DNA from: Paragonimus westermani
Taxonomy: Eukaryota > Platyhelminthes > Trematoda > Plagiorchiida > Troglotrematidae
DNA length: 64,000 nt
Assembly: GCA_008508345.1 (NCBI GenBank)
Contig: QNGE01003092.1
Coordinates: 1 to 64,000, forward strand
Direction of reading: 5' to 3'
The translations under genes were made by a program, and so were the position numbers. The stretch's first letter is position 1; every line of letters starts with the position of its first letter. The notes under the pieces were generated by a model, which saw nothing but the letters and a program-made list of their open reading frames with translations, had not been told where the DNA came from and searched no databases. This document shows, piece after piece, positions 25,641 to 36,935 of the stretch.

Positions 25641-27589
25641 GACACAAAACGTCGTTGTACAATAGTGAAGCATTGTTTGTGAACAAAACCAAGAAAACAA
25701 CTCTACAGTGCTACATGCAAATAACGTGGAAATGCCTGAGGTTCCCAGTATCCAGACGTTGCGGAATATGTTTTCGCATGAAAAGTACTTCTGGGGGCAA
25801 AAATGAAACACAATTTTTAATGGCAAAGTGTGAAATGGTAATGAGGTTTCGGCGGAGAGTAAACTTCACAATTTTTTGGCCAACATTTTAACACGATATT
25901 ACTAATTCTGTGTTAGCCCCTGGAATAGGTGACGCTTGCAAGCATTACTTATGGCCTAACGGCACAAGTGGGTAACAAATAGCTCTTTTCAGAATGGGAT
26001 TGCCATCGAACTTTGATAACTTCTGATTTAAGTAGTTGAATTACTGACTGAAATCGATAAGTTTTATAGTACAGAAGCCGTAAAGAATTAATCCTATGTA
26101 AAGATACGGATATAGACAGTCAACTCAAGATACAGTCACTGGGCGGCTCAATGTGAGTGAGTCCGTCCCGGGTTGGGCAGGAGCACCAAGAAGTGTGACG
26201 CGCGCATAAGGTGTATACTGTTAGTTCCAATCAGTTCAAACAAGCGATACGTGTTCATACAAAGGCAATGTTAAATTATGCACGATGCCGTATAAAGTTG
26301 GCAGGTGGTTTACTAGCAGCGCTTGGGGCAATGAGTTGAAACATACAAGGGTTATACGAGATGGTATTACAGTATCTTAAGGTCTATAGTTGGGTCGCTT
26401 TTGTTTTCTCTGGAAGATCTTAACTGTGCATCAATTTAAAATGATGACCGCTAATCAGAACGCTGGCTAATATGGATCATAGCATAAGAGTACTTCAGAT
26501 CGGCTAATAGCACCGGTGTGAATCGATGGGTCACTTTGTTCTGCTAGGCAGTTTCTTACAAACTGATGTATGGTTCCATGTGTAGAATAAAGACCTGCTA
26601 TTCTACGTACATGCACGAGCTATAGTTCCACACAAGCTCGGTCTTGCAGGAATTGTCAACCAGATCGAAGCCTAAAAAGCATATCATCAGACTGCTGGCT
26701 CTAGAGATGAAGAGACTCGATAAGCAGGTTAAAATCGAAGCACGGATCATGGCCAATGTTGAGCTGAAACCGACGGCTGAGGTTGTAGCCTCTCTCTTCG
26801 CAGTATATATTCAGGCGTCTGTGCCAGCAACAAAAATGGGAGATTCTGTTACTCTCTTGGTATTGGCTAGTCCGAGCCCTGGCAACATTGTTGAGGACAA
26901 GGAGGTCGCTCAAAGAGTCTGCCGTGTTACTCGCCCAGAAGACCACTGACTAGCTGTATAAAATATATCCTCTCAAGATTTCAGAATCGGAGAAGTCTGT
27001 TCGGTCACCCTTTACAAATCAGAGGGCACTTATTTGGTTCGCTCCGTTAGGTATTCCTAATCCTAGTTTCACAACATCATACGCATCACCTGCCTCAAAG
27101 TTTCCACCCCCAAAGGATATAACAGTAGGCTCCTCGCGAGTGAAACTTCCAAACACCCTTCCAAAATCAGAGCCGTAAAAAGGACAAGGACCGTGTGTTG
27201 GGACGCCGAAAATGCGGCTCAAACACACCATAGGGTCAATGACGTGTGACGAGGAGATAATGTTGCGCCTGCAGACAAAAAGAGAACCTTTAGATCAACC
27301 CTTCCTTGCAGTCTTCTTCCGAGTTTCTTGCAAAACAATCGAGAAAGTGACTTTCATGTACATGTATACGACCTGTCTGAGTCCACTCACCAAATAACTG
27401 GAAGCTAGGCGGTGGGTCCGTGACACGCGAGTCCATATTTTCGCTTTTACAAAAGCCTGGCCTATCGGTGACACTGGAGACAATGAACTAAATATTTCCG
27501 GACACTCGGTTCACCGAGCTGGCTCTGCACAGTGGAGGAAAATAGGTGTCCACTATCTTCTGTAATCAGTCTGTCGACGCCCACGATCA
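25641..27589. other. No recognisable gene
   Basis: Short frames without motifs, including a 101-codon plus-strand frame at 26644-26949 and a 70-codon minus frame at 27019-27231. The stretch sits between two copies of a shared repeat. Confidence 0.4.
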
Positions 27590-27668
27590 AAGTATTTCAC
27601 TCCTTCAATGAATATGCAGCACAGTGGCTTCGGCTGGCATTTACTGTTCTCCCTCATATAGTATTTCT
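27590..27668 (+). repeat. Dispersed repeat, copy 2 of 2
   Basis: Matches 25504-25640 but lacks the intervening about 36 bases, so the two shared blocks are directly joined. Confidence 0.7.
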
Positions 27669-28109
27669 GATGATGACACTTTTTTCGTAAGCCTGGAAAA
27701 TCTCCTGAGATTACAGCAGTTATTTCACTTGTCTTCTACTGTAGGTGACCTCAGTGCATCCAAGACAAACTAGTAATCAGTTTCCGATTGGGGCTTCGAA
27801 AGCGAATTTCCGAGTGGAAGCGTGGACGCCGCATGTTATCGCCTCTACGCACCATTATTCTGCTCAGATTCTCTCTCTGTCGAATCTGGTTTTCATTAGC
27901 TCGAGCCACCTGGTGTACCGCTTTGTGTGATGATACTCATGACAGCGACAACAGAACGATCACCAGACCGGCTACTTGGATACTGTGACCACTCGTTGCT
28001 CGTCTTTCGTATAAGCGTCAATGGTTAAAACAGTCAAAGTAAAGGTCCACAGTTTGACATTTCAGTCAGGCTGATTTTAACAGCCTGCAAGCCCATTCTA
28101 ACTATTTTC

Positions 28110-30020
28110 TCGTGTGTTTGAAAACACAATCCAAAAGGTGGATGATTCACTGGTATCACACAAACTGTGTACTCTTTCTTCCCACCAAACTCTCCCGCGT
28201 CGTCATCTTGGTTCCCGTTCCTTTTTAATATCCAAGCAAAAAATTAAGGTTTCTTCAGGGAATTTAGAAGCTTTCCACACTGTTGGAGATAGGTTCAGGG
28301 AAAAACCCAGTGAGCACACTAAATCTGCACAAGAGGAGGGTCTACTAAACGCATGCGCGAACAAAAGCTTTTTATTCAGACATGCGTGTCGACTAAGGAA
28401 ACGTGATACTTCAGCTCTTCCCCTAGGATTACTTGACGAATAGACATATTCCAACTCCCTATAGGGGGTTAGAAATTAGTGACAACTATAGTTAACGAAT
28501 TTTTCAAGGACTACTATTCGGTAGCCATCAACGTGGCACGGCCGAACTGACACCCTAGGCTACACTTGTGAAGCTTTTGGCAACTGCTGTTTACTGCTGA
28601 TTATTACATGCTGTATGTTGAAGACATTTTGTTCACAGTTGATTCATGTAGTACGATGAATCTAGATAAAACTCACCCCTAGATCATCAACGAACCATTT
28701 GCCAGCCTGTGAGAACCCTTTTAAAGGATACTTAGGCAGTCACTCCAGCATGACTTCCTCCCTACTGCGCAGAAAGAACCGACAATCATGCCTGTCTTCA
28801 AACCAAGTAACCGATACTCTTCGGTTAGCTACCTGCCAGTCAGCCTTGCTAGCATCCCATGCGAGATTATAAAGCGCTTACTGGAACATGACATCCTCAA
28901 ACGCCTGTTGTTAGGTGATCCTCCTCTTTTCAGACAGTACATCATTCTTCCTACTCGCTCTTGCACGGCAGGTAGGCTTACTTTCATGGATAGCCTAACG
29001 AAAGCCGAAGCCAATAATCTTATCTCAGAGGTTGTCTTCTTCGATTCCGCAAAAGCCTTCGGCCGTGTAGCATATGGTCCTCTCATACGGACTGAAAGTT
29101 TATTGTTGGAATGCCTCTTTTCTTGAAGGGAGAACTTTGAGTGTTGAAATTAACTCAGACTTTTCATCCTCACTGTTGATTTATGCTGAAATTCCTCCAC
29201 ATTCAACGCTTCGTTTTCTCTAATTTCTCGTTTACACCAGTCAACTTCGGGACGATGTTTCTGACGGCGCTGTTACGCTGACGCTTTTAGACCTTTTATG
29301 CTGGTGATCTCGATTAACTGAAGATGGATTTTAATACCAGTAAGCTCTGTCTGACGGTCAGAACCGCCCTCCAAATAACGGTAAACACGCGTTCATGCTA
29401 CCGGGTAGGGACTGTGACAGTGCTTTCGTTACCGTGTGCTCAGCACAGTGTTCCTCGCGGGAATCGATCTGAAGAAAGACCTAAGCGTGTGGATGCTGTC
29501 AAACTTGTCTTACGTCAATCATCACGAAGTGGCTGCAAGAAAAGGATTTGCTACTCTTAGGATGGTTAAAAGCACTTTTGCTCACTTAAGCAAAACAGCG
29601 TGCCAGACACATTGAGGGACTTATATATGATAGCTCATTAAGTATGCCAATCACTTCGCGTGTACCGAGTTGAAGACACACTCGCTACTGAACATGTCCA
29701 GTGCGCAGCTACCAAGCTAATTGCGAGTTTGATAAATGTAGGGTACGAGTCTCGACTCGAAATTCTTAATCTGCATCCGCTTGAATTTTGGGAATTGTAT
29801 GGTGCTTCACTTCTTGCACAATTCTTTGGCGTAGGTTCCGCAGAACAGCTCTCCATCGTAACAGATGATAACTTTCAAAGAGGACATGGCAGGAAGTTTT
29901 ACAGGTTTCGTTCCCGGAATTTCCTTAGGCAACAATTCTTTTCGTATAGAACTACCAACCATTGCTGCAGCTCCCTCCCGAAGCCATTAAATGCGCTTCT
30001 AGAATCGCAGTGCTAGTTTC
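28110..30020 (+). pseudogene. Decayed CR1-like LINE reverse transcriptase
   Basis: The clearest RT segment is 28788-29126: MPVFKPSNRYSSVSYLPVSL (family P-V-F-K-x-x-x-R-x-x-x-x-x-Y-R-P-V-S-L), SIPCEIIKRLLE and FFDSAKAFGRV (family LDFSKAFDKVPH). Degraded palm sequence follows in other frames. The frame 29660-30016 gives the C-terminal block: VQCAATKLIASL, YESRLEIL, PLEFWEL, RGHGRKFYRFRSRNFLRQQFFSYR and SLPKPLNALL. Catalytic residues of the YADD box are not preserved. The region 28110-28780 probably holds the endonuclease-RT linker. Independent of, and diverged from, the copy at 12460. Confidence 0.75.
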
Positions 30021-33000
30021 TTGGTTCGTACAGCAAGGTTTTCCCCAACCTTACGTTAGCGCGAATCGGAAGTCACAATAAGAAAACGGTGCATGCAAAC
30101 AAACTCTATCTATTGACTTACTTACCGTTCAAAAGCGGACTTCAACGTAACAATTAATGGCGCTAGGGTGTTGGACGCAAGAGAACCTTAGGCATAACAG
30201 CAGCCAAATTGAATGAAAGTCGATGGAAACTCCGGTTGACCTTCACAACTCAAACAAATGCCATGCTGGTGTAACGCGCAACCTAAACCAGCGAGCGCGT
30301 ACGAATTGAATTTGAGTTGTGTGACAGGGCGTGCTGCTGTGTTGTCGGTGCCGTCTTAGCTTTCGTTTGTGTAAGTCGTGTGCATGGCTTACTGGGCCTT
30401 CGGCTCATGTTTGTTCGTATTGTTTCTCTTTTCAGAACTGTTGTTCGAACCCCTACTTCGGAAGAGCGCTGTCTCCTGCTGCGTCCACGTTGCCCGAAGG
30501 TTGGTCTGCGAAGTCACGGACATCCAGACTAGAGTCGGCTGGCCTGCATGTTACACTGGTTGGGTGGCATGCCTAACGGGAATAGTTAACCATTGTTATC
30601 TTAATGAATGTAACTTAGAGCAATGAAGATGATGCGGATTGACCATGTAGCCACGAGCAAAGTCACGATACTCACGCCAACACAATAACTTTGGTGTCAG
30701 TTGTCTGTAGTGGCTTTAAACTGACAAGATAAAGTGAACAGGTACGGTGGCACTAGTGAGGTAACTCCCACGCAGACGGGAGTTTAGGATTTTGTCGACG
30801 TCGAAGGTGATCACACTACACTTGACATCGCTTTGAGGCACTACCAGACTCGCATTCACCTAAGACATTTAGACTCCCAATTTTACTATGTTCTTGATGT
30901 TCGCTGCACTCGTCGACAGCGATGCTATACCCTGCCTGAATGTCTTTTCTTATAAACAAACGAATTTTTGATACGAAATAATTTGAGCCGACTAGATCTG
31001 GACGCCTTAATACGCCTAGTGTGAACCAGATGCGAAATGAAAATGGCAAACGAGGAACCTAACGTATAGTTTGTAGAAGTTACATCAGTTCCCACGAAAA
31101 ACTGTATGAAATCGATGATCATTAACAACTATGAAGGATAAAGAACCAGCGGTTGGGCGCGCGATAAAGCCGGAGGTGACACTATTGGTGTGTATAAACC
31201 AACATTCATATGAACAAACAAACACGATTGCATTTATTAAGCGGATGGTAAACAAACTACCCCACGGTCCTATGCTCAACACGTATATCAGGTAGGCCGG
31301 GATTACCTCAGGTCCATTTTTATTGTTACATAGTCAAAGAATACTAGGCTGTACGTAATCTCTAGGTTGAATTCTGTAGTCATTTTGAAAAAATTCAATA
31401 ATTTCCAGCAATAATAATCTGAATTTACACTTTGTGTTTTTTAGCTCGTGATCATTTCATGTGAATATTTTTGAACAGCGATTCCACACTTCCTCACTGT
31501 AACTTTCATCATGTTTGTTGTGCACATTCTACTGTATTCTGTCATTGAAGATTTACGCTCTATGGCCTCAGTTTGCTTCGTGGTGTAGAGCGGTGGAAAC
31601 GCTTCTAAAACCCATTAAAGTTTGATGGTTTGACGTGAGTACTGAAGGCCCGATCTTATGATCTATTTCACCTACTCCTTCATTTTCACATAGGTGAAGA
31701 ATACAAAACTCTGAAGTAACAAAGCAGTTTGAAGTAGACTCACTGTTTTCACATCTTATTTCGATTTGGGATTGTGCGGTGTATAATTTGCCATCTCACA
31801 GTGATTATACTTTTACACCGATATTTTTAACGGTAAAAATAAATATTCCATCTCGTTCTTCGTGATTGCGGTTGCCTGATGAATGGCCTTAGCTTTCACA
31901 GCATTATTTATGAACCCATTAATACGGTTGATTTTGTCTGTCACTGACATACTTGCATGAATGTGTCCATGTGCACCACTCGGAAGAGCCAGAAGGAAAC
32001 CAAAGCTTGTTTGTGTCCTCGTGGATTCCGGTTTAAGACCTCGTGAAAGTGCAGCTGAAATCAGGACGTCGCTGTGTTATACTGTACTGAGACAATCCGC
32101 TGACAAGGTTTAAATTAGCGCCATACGTTTTCCACCAAAGAAAATTGGCAGTAACTTACACCAATGCGCCCGTGAATTGCGCCTGTGCTCCGAAGTGTAT
32201 CACATGAGCTATACATGTGGATAAAGGGGCAGACATGCAACACCAGCGACACGCATCGCCAGTCGATTGAATGATTTGAACTAGATGAGCGCGAGTCAAT
32301 CTAGCCCATGTTTAGAAGAATTCAAAAGGTAGAATGTAGCTATTTAAGCAGGAAAAACATTCCACTGCACCCGCACAGGTTAAGGTAACGAAAATCTACA
32401 CGGAACCCTGGCAACAAAGTTTAAACTTGTACCCATAGATGTCGGCGTAGGTAAACAGAAAAACGGGCGCATAAAGGGAAAGTTTGCATACTTGCGTATT
32501 GGAAAAATATAAACGAATTACAAAAATCCTTGGTACAAAACTATAGAGTAAAGTCAAGGAGTGTACTCACTAAGAACGAACAGGCACTGTGAACTCCAAT
32601 TTCGCATTTCACTTTCTTCTACTCACAAGTTGACAGTAGTATGCCCTCATCTTCGAGATTTACGTGACTTCCGTTTGTAATATTCACCCTCACTCCTGAC
32701 TGTTTGATACGGTGAGATTTATTTCACTTCCATAAACACTACATCGTACGTGAACAATTGAACTGTATTCGGCTTTCAAACTTATACTTCTATTTTTACG
32801 ATATTCTACCACATTTGTTTATATGAGTAACTGTAACGCACAGCATATTTTACCGCTGGAATTAATCGGACTTTTTGTCACGTTTCTACCGCACTGTTGT
32901 ATGCGCTCATAAACCTGGTCAACCACGGTCGATATCGGTATATATGTATTTACTTATAATCTTCTGCCCTCTGCCCATTTTAAGATATATGTATATCCAG

Positions 33001-33088
33001 TCCAGACCGTGCGTAAGACTAGGCTACTAGGACGCACATTTCGATTCTCCCACTGATTTAACGTAAGTTGACCAGTGGCTCACGCATA
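30021..33088. other. No recognisable gene
   Basis: Short frames only. 31320-33000 is AT-rich and without conserved motifs. I could not identify an LTR upstream of the BEL-like gag that follows. Confidence 0.4.
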
Positions 33089-33793
33089 ATGGACGAAAGC
33101 AACGACGGATGTTTTATCGGTGATTTGCAAGATGGTAGTGACGAGATCATGTTGACCGAGAAGCTGGCTGCAGCTGAAGTGCGCACAAGGGAATTAGGAA
33201 AATTGATTTCAAAGTCCACAATACAGTATCCAGCTGACACAGGTCTAAGGATTTATAAGCTTGCTGGTGACTGCCAGATAATTTGTACATGAAAACAAAG
33301 CGAAAACTCTGACTCTTATGACTACAATGATGCTGCCTGTACCTCGTTCAATGCTCCTGTTAAAGGACCCGTGAGTGTCGGATCGGTGGCTGAGTGGTAC
33401 GGTGGTGGTATACAACATGACGGTTTGCGAGACCGAGTCCTGCCTGAGGCATGTGCGAAGGTTGTCGACAAGTCGCCGAACAGCCGTCAAGAATCGAGTG
33501 AGCTTGGGAGGATCATTATTTCCTTGTCGAACCTTCCCAAGCGGGACATAGTCAGATTCAATGGGGATCCGATGAGATACTGGTTGTTTATTCGTAGTTT
33601 TCAGTCCAGTGTGTTGAACATTGTGCAAGATCAGGAAGCCCGTTTATGTTATCTGATTCATTATTGTGACGACAAAGCACGAGAAGCTATCGAAAGTTGT
33701 GCCATATTGGAACCTGAGAAAGGTTTTCGATATGCGATGAAGACACTTAAGACGAGGTTCGGTCACCCGCACTTAATAGCTCGGGCCTATTGA
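33089..33793 (+). pseudogene. BEL/Pao-type gag fragment with one internal stop
   Basis: One reading frame runs from the ATG at 33089 to a stop at 33793, broken only by TGA at 33290-33292. The second half contains LPKRDIVRFNGDPMRYWLFI, a run with RLCYLIHYCDDKAREAIESC, and TRFGHPHLIARAY. These match the DUF1759-type gag core of BEL/Pao retrotransposons (F-x-G-D-P-x-x-Y-x-x-F, then G-H-P-x-x-I-A-x-A-Y). The frame ends directly after the core, so the protein is truncated, with no protease or RT nearby. A Penelope-like element begins about 550 bp downstream. Confidence 0.75.
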
Positions 33794-34340
33794 CGATAGA
33801 GTTACTTTTCACCAAAAGATAATGACGCCAATAAAAAGCATGATTTTATAACACGTAATTAGCAGTGTGACATATATAAACGAATAATGAGCTAGATAAC
33901 CAAGCGTTTGAACTTATCAAAATCATGCTAGTTCTGTAGACATGATTGTTGCAGATCACTGCTTGAATATCCAGAGATTTGTGGGGGAGTTTTAGAGAGC
34001 AGGGTTGATGTCAGTGTAATCCTTGACTCGTAATTCTTTGCTGTGTAAGCCAGTACGAGCCTCGGAGACAAAATCCTGTCCGTGCAACTGTGTACCACTT
34101 AGGTCATGTCATCCAGAACAGGCACGACGCTGTTGTGTTAGGTGTCTCAAACATCCACGTGTTTTTACATCTACGCGGGTCTGGCGGCTTTTGGTTGGAC
34201 CGTGAACATGACCAAAGACAGGTCCACCACGAGTAAGATAATTTGTGCATGTGTGTGGAGGCGGAGTGGTTGAGAGGGGATTGTACAGGCATCTGTGGTG
34301 TCAACATGATTGGGATGGTCCAACGTGCCAGGTGCATCAA
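33794..34340. other. Undefined sequence before the Penelope-like element
   Basis: No gene is recognisable. It may contain the upstream part of the Penelope-like insertion, but I find no direct copy of its 3' repeat here. Confidence 0.4.
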
Positions 34341-34438
34341 GAATGAGCACTTGAAATACTGAGTTCCCTTCAATAATTTCATCAACGCAGAAAGAAGACA
34401 AATGTTGCGATATGTTAAAAATTTCGTTTATTCTCATC
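34341..34438 (-). repeat. Left inverted terminal repeat of the Penelope-like element
   Basis: The reverse complement of this segment aligns over about 97 bases with 36517-36613 with roughly a dozen differences (shared TATCGCAAC, TCTTCTTTCTGCG, ATTGAAGGGAACTCAGT). It overlaps the start of the RT ORF (ATG at 34412). In minus orientation it begins inside the hammerhead core (GATGAG...), so the first core bases and one helix I strand are missing. Confidence 0.8.
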
Positions 34439-36424
34439 TTAAAGCATGTGCACAACCTCTCGTCAACTCAGTTCACACAAACGCAGCTGGAAGTTCTCTC
34501 CCTTGGACTGAAGTTTAAAATACCGCCCAAAGAAGTCAACAAGTTGAACACGCAAGTGCAATTCGAATATATGTACGATCAGTTGAAAGATCTGACGCCC
34601 ACGTCTTCCGATGAGACGGGTTGGTTCCGTGCAAAATTGGTAGATATTTCTAACCAATTTATATCAGCACCTATTCGTCAGCAGTGTTGTCTGAAACAGG
34701 AACACTATCAAGCAATGAAAGAACTGAGAGGATTGCAACATGTGGTGTTTCTAAAGCCGGATAAAGGTTCTGGTGTCGTAATCATGAACAAGGACGAGTA
34801 CATGATGAAAATGAATACCATTTTGGAAGACCAACGAAAGTTTAAGAAAGATAAGACGAGTGAAAATAACATACTATTGGAAAAGCAAATAGCGAGACAA
34901 CTTCAGATACTGCTGTTGCACGGCCACATATCTGAAAAGCAATATAGGCACATGAAGCCAATCGGCACGGAAACACCACGAATGAGAGGTGCGCCAAAAA
35001 TACACAAGGATGGCACACCCCTGCGACCAATTTTGTGTATGAACAATTCGGCATATCATAAAGTTGCTCGATGGCTGGTTGAAATTTTGGACCCCATTCG
35101 TAAACTGTTATCTCCCCATTGCCTAAAAGATTCTTTTGAACTAGCTGAGACATTAGAACGCGTGTCGGTGAGTTCACAAACTATGTATTCCATTGACGTA
35201 GATTCCCTTTTCACTAACGTTCCTCTTCATGAGACAGTGGAGTTTTTATGTGATTTTATCTCCAGCCATAACTGTGATATAGGTATTCCACTTGAATATC
35301 TTAAGGATCTCATTTTATTGTGTACAGAAAATATCAGGTTCAATTTTGAAGGGCTTTCTTATAGACAAGTAGATGGAGTGGCTATGGGTAGTCCGTTAGG
35401 CCCAACATTAGCCGATATCTTCTTGGGAATGATTGAACGGCAAGTCTCTGATAATATTGCCCAAACCTTATTGTACAAGCGGTATGTTGATGATATTTTG
35501 ATTTTTACGGATACTGATCATTTTGATTCATTTTTTAATCTTCTTTACTCTATTCATCCGAACCTATCATTGTCTCACGAAAAGGAATCAAACGACAGTT
35601 TAGCATTTTTAGATGTACTCATCACTAGGTGTCGGGATGGAAAACTACAGCGATCGATCCATCGCAAAGCAACATGGGGCGGACAATATCTACAATTCTC
35701 CAGTTTTGCTCCGATAGCATACAAGCGGGGTTTGATCAAGACTCTATTTCACAGGGCCAGTCGTATTTGCACTCCTGATAAGCTGCAAAGTGAACAAGAA
35801 ATGCTGAAGAAAACGCTGCTGGCAAACGGATATCCCGAAAAGTTCATAGATATTCACAGCAAGGCGACCAAATGCAAGGAACCAGTGCAAACAGCTCAAA
35901 AGAAAGATATATTTTTATTTTTGCAATTCAAAGGCGATCATCTGGCAAATGACATCAAGCACAAACTGAAGTGTGCCCTATCCCGGACGTATACGGCTGC
36001 CCAATTACGCTTGGTTCAAACCACCAAAGGACTCGTTCTACACAATCGCGAACGCAGTCAGTCTGACCATTCTGTCTCTCACGTTGTCTATCAGTTCACT
36101 TGCAGTTGCGGTGACGTTTACATAGGCAGAACAGACCGACGGCTATCTCAGCGTGTGGCCGAACACCTCCCAAACTGGTTAAAACAGCGCATGACACAAC
36201 TGGAAACCGATGGATCGGTTACTCGAAGCCCTGCGTCATCGATTGCCAGACACATCATGATAACAGGTCACCAGGTGGTCCCACTTAACTCTTTCAAAAT
36301 ATTGTTACGTCAGCAGAACCCGAAGCTACTGGCCTTTAGCGAAGCCATGCTGATTAGAGCTCACCAGCCGGCGCTGTGTGCACAAAAGTGGGTGAAGCAA
36401 CCTATAGGGTTGCCGTGGTGGTGA
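34412..36424 (+). CDS. Penelope-like element reverse transcriptase / GIY-YIG endonuclease
   Basis: This is an intact 670-codon ORF of a Penelope-like retroelement; the enzyme copies element RNA at a nick made by its own endonuclease. RT blocks in order: VFLKPDKGSGVVIMNKDEY (about 113-131), PRMRGAPKIHK and LRPILC (about 190-210), motif A YSIDVDSLFTNVP with Asp262, motif B AMGSPLGP from residue 324, and motif C YVDD at 358-361. The C-terminal GIY-YIG domain starts at VVYQFTCSCG (Tyr560) and YIGRTDRRLSQRVAEH (Tyr570), with a later SEAMLIRAHQPALC block carrying the conserved Glu. The first about 12 residues derive from the left terminal repeat, so the native start may differ. No stops or frameshifts occur, which implies a young insertion. 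Confidence 0.93.
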   Translation: MLKISFILILKHVHNLSSTQFTQTQLEVLSLGLKFKIPPKEVNKLNTQVQFEYMYDQLKDLTPTSSDETGWFRAKLVDISNQFISAPIRQQCCLKQEHYQAMKELRGLQHVVFLKPDKGSGVVIMNKDEYMMKMNTILEDQRKFKKDKTSENNILLEKQIARQLQILLLHGHISEKQYRHMKPIGTETPRMRGAPKIHKDGTPLRPILCMNNSAYHKVARWLVEILDPIRKLLSPHCLKDSFELAETLERVSVSSQTMYSIDVDSLFTNVPLHETVEFLCDFISSHNCDIGIPLEYLKDLILLCTENIRFNFEGLSYRQVDGVAMGSPLGPTLADIFLGMIERQVSDNIAQTLLYKRYVDDILIFTDTDHFDSFFNLLYSIHPNLSLSHEKESNDSLAFLDVLITRCRDGKLQRSIHRKATWGGQYLQFSSFAPIAYKRGLIKTLFHRASRICTPDKLQSEQEMLKKTLLANGYPEKFIDIHSKATKCKEPVQTAQKKDIFLFLQFKGDHLANDIKHKLKCALSRTYTAAQLRLVQTTKGLVLHNRERSQSDHSVSHVVYQFTCSCGDVYIGRTDRRLSQRVAEHLPNWLKQRMTQLETDGSVTRSPASSIARHIMITGHQVVPLNSFKILLRQQNPKLLAFSEAMLIRAHQPALCAQKWVKQPIGLPWW

Positions 36425-36508
36425 TGACAATACGTGGTGTGATTGTATGCGTGTCCCTACCCTGTCTATCTCTAATTGTCTGTCTTATATAACTTGCATG
36501 TTTTACGT

Positions 36509-36549
36509 TTGCGACTGATGAGAGTAAACGAAATGTTAACATATCGCAA
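36509..36549 (+). ncRNA. Hammerhead ribozyme motif in the Penelope 3' repeat
   Basis: All core elements are present. Helix I is TTGCGA (36509-36514) paired with TCGCAA (36544-36549). The core CTGATGA is 36515-36521. A minimal helix II, GAGTAAAC, is closed by one G-C pair. GAAA is 36530-36533. Helix III is ATG/CAT around a TTAA loop (36533-36542). The expected cleavage site follows A36543 (sequence ATA). Small hammerheads with a palindromic helix III loop are known from Penelope-like elements. It starts 85 bp after the RT stop codon. Confidence 0.8.
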
Positions 36550-36613
36550 CATATGTCTTCTTTCTGCGCTGATGAAGTTATTGAAGGGAACTCAGTGTTT
36601 CAAGTTCTTCATT
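36517..36613 (+). repeat. Right inverted terminal repeat of the Penelope-like element
   Basis: Reverse-complement partner of 34341-34438. It contains most of the hammerhead and the downstream TCTTCTTTCTGCG and GAAGGGAACTCAGT blocks. Diverged relatives occur at 41931-42037, 49448-49570 and 61896-62018. Confidence 0.8.
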
Positions 36614-36689
36614 GTGTCGAGTAGTTCGATGTGCAAGGGAATGAAGAAGGGTTTTGTGAAGCGTTGTTGAAATGGAGTATTACTAGGAA

Positions 36690-36935
36690 ACGTCATACCG
36701 ACTGACGACGAAATCCGAGACCATGAACGAAAACCAACGTCTAAGTAATGACCAACAGTCAAAGAAGACGGCTGGAATCGTTCGCATTCTCGATTGATCA
36801 TACTTGTGTAACTGACAAAAGCTAGACACTCTACCAGCATGGAGTGCTGATATCCGAGATTGAACAAGACTTCGTCGACTAGTTGACATAAACAACTAAC
36901 TGTCTTCGAATAAGACGAGTCGACCGTGGACACAA
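36690..36935 (-). pseudogene. Decayed K02A2.6-like Gypsy gag fragment
   Basis: The minus frame contains TVSCLCQLVDEVLFNLGYQ and INRECERFQPSSLT. These align with TVSILSQIV..., LFNLRYH and VNRECERFKLSSLT in the intact gag at 38182-40191. The rest of gag is absent or unrecognisable. It is an older relative of the neighbouring Gypsy element in the opposite orientation. Confidence 0.7.

Noticed and set aside
33371..33440. A-box-like TGGCTGAGTGG in the BEL gag
   Set aside because: The sequence is explained by the gag reading frame, and no good B box follows.
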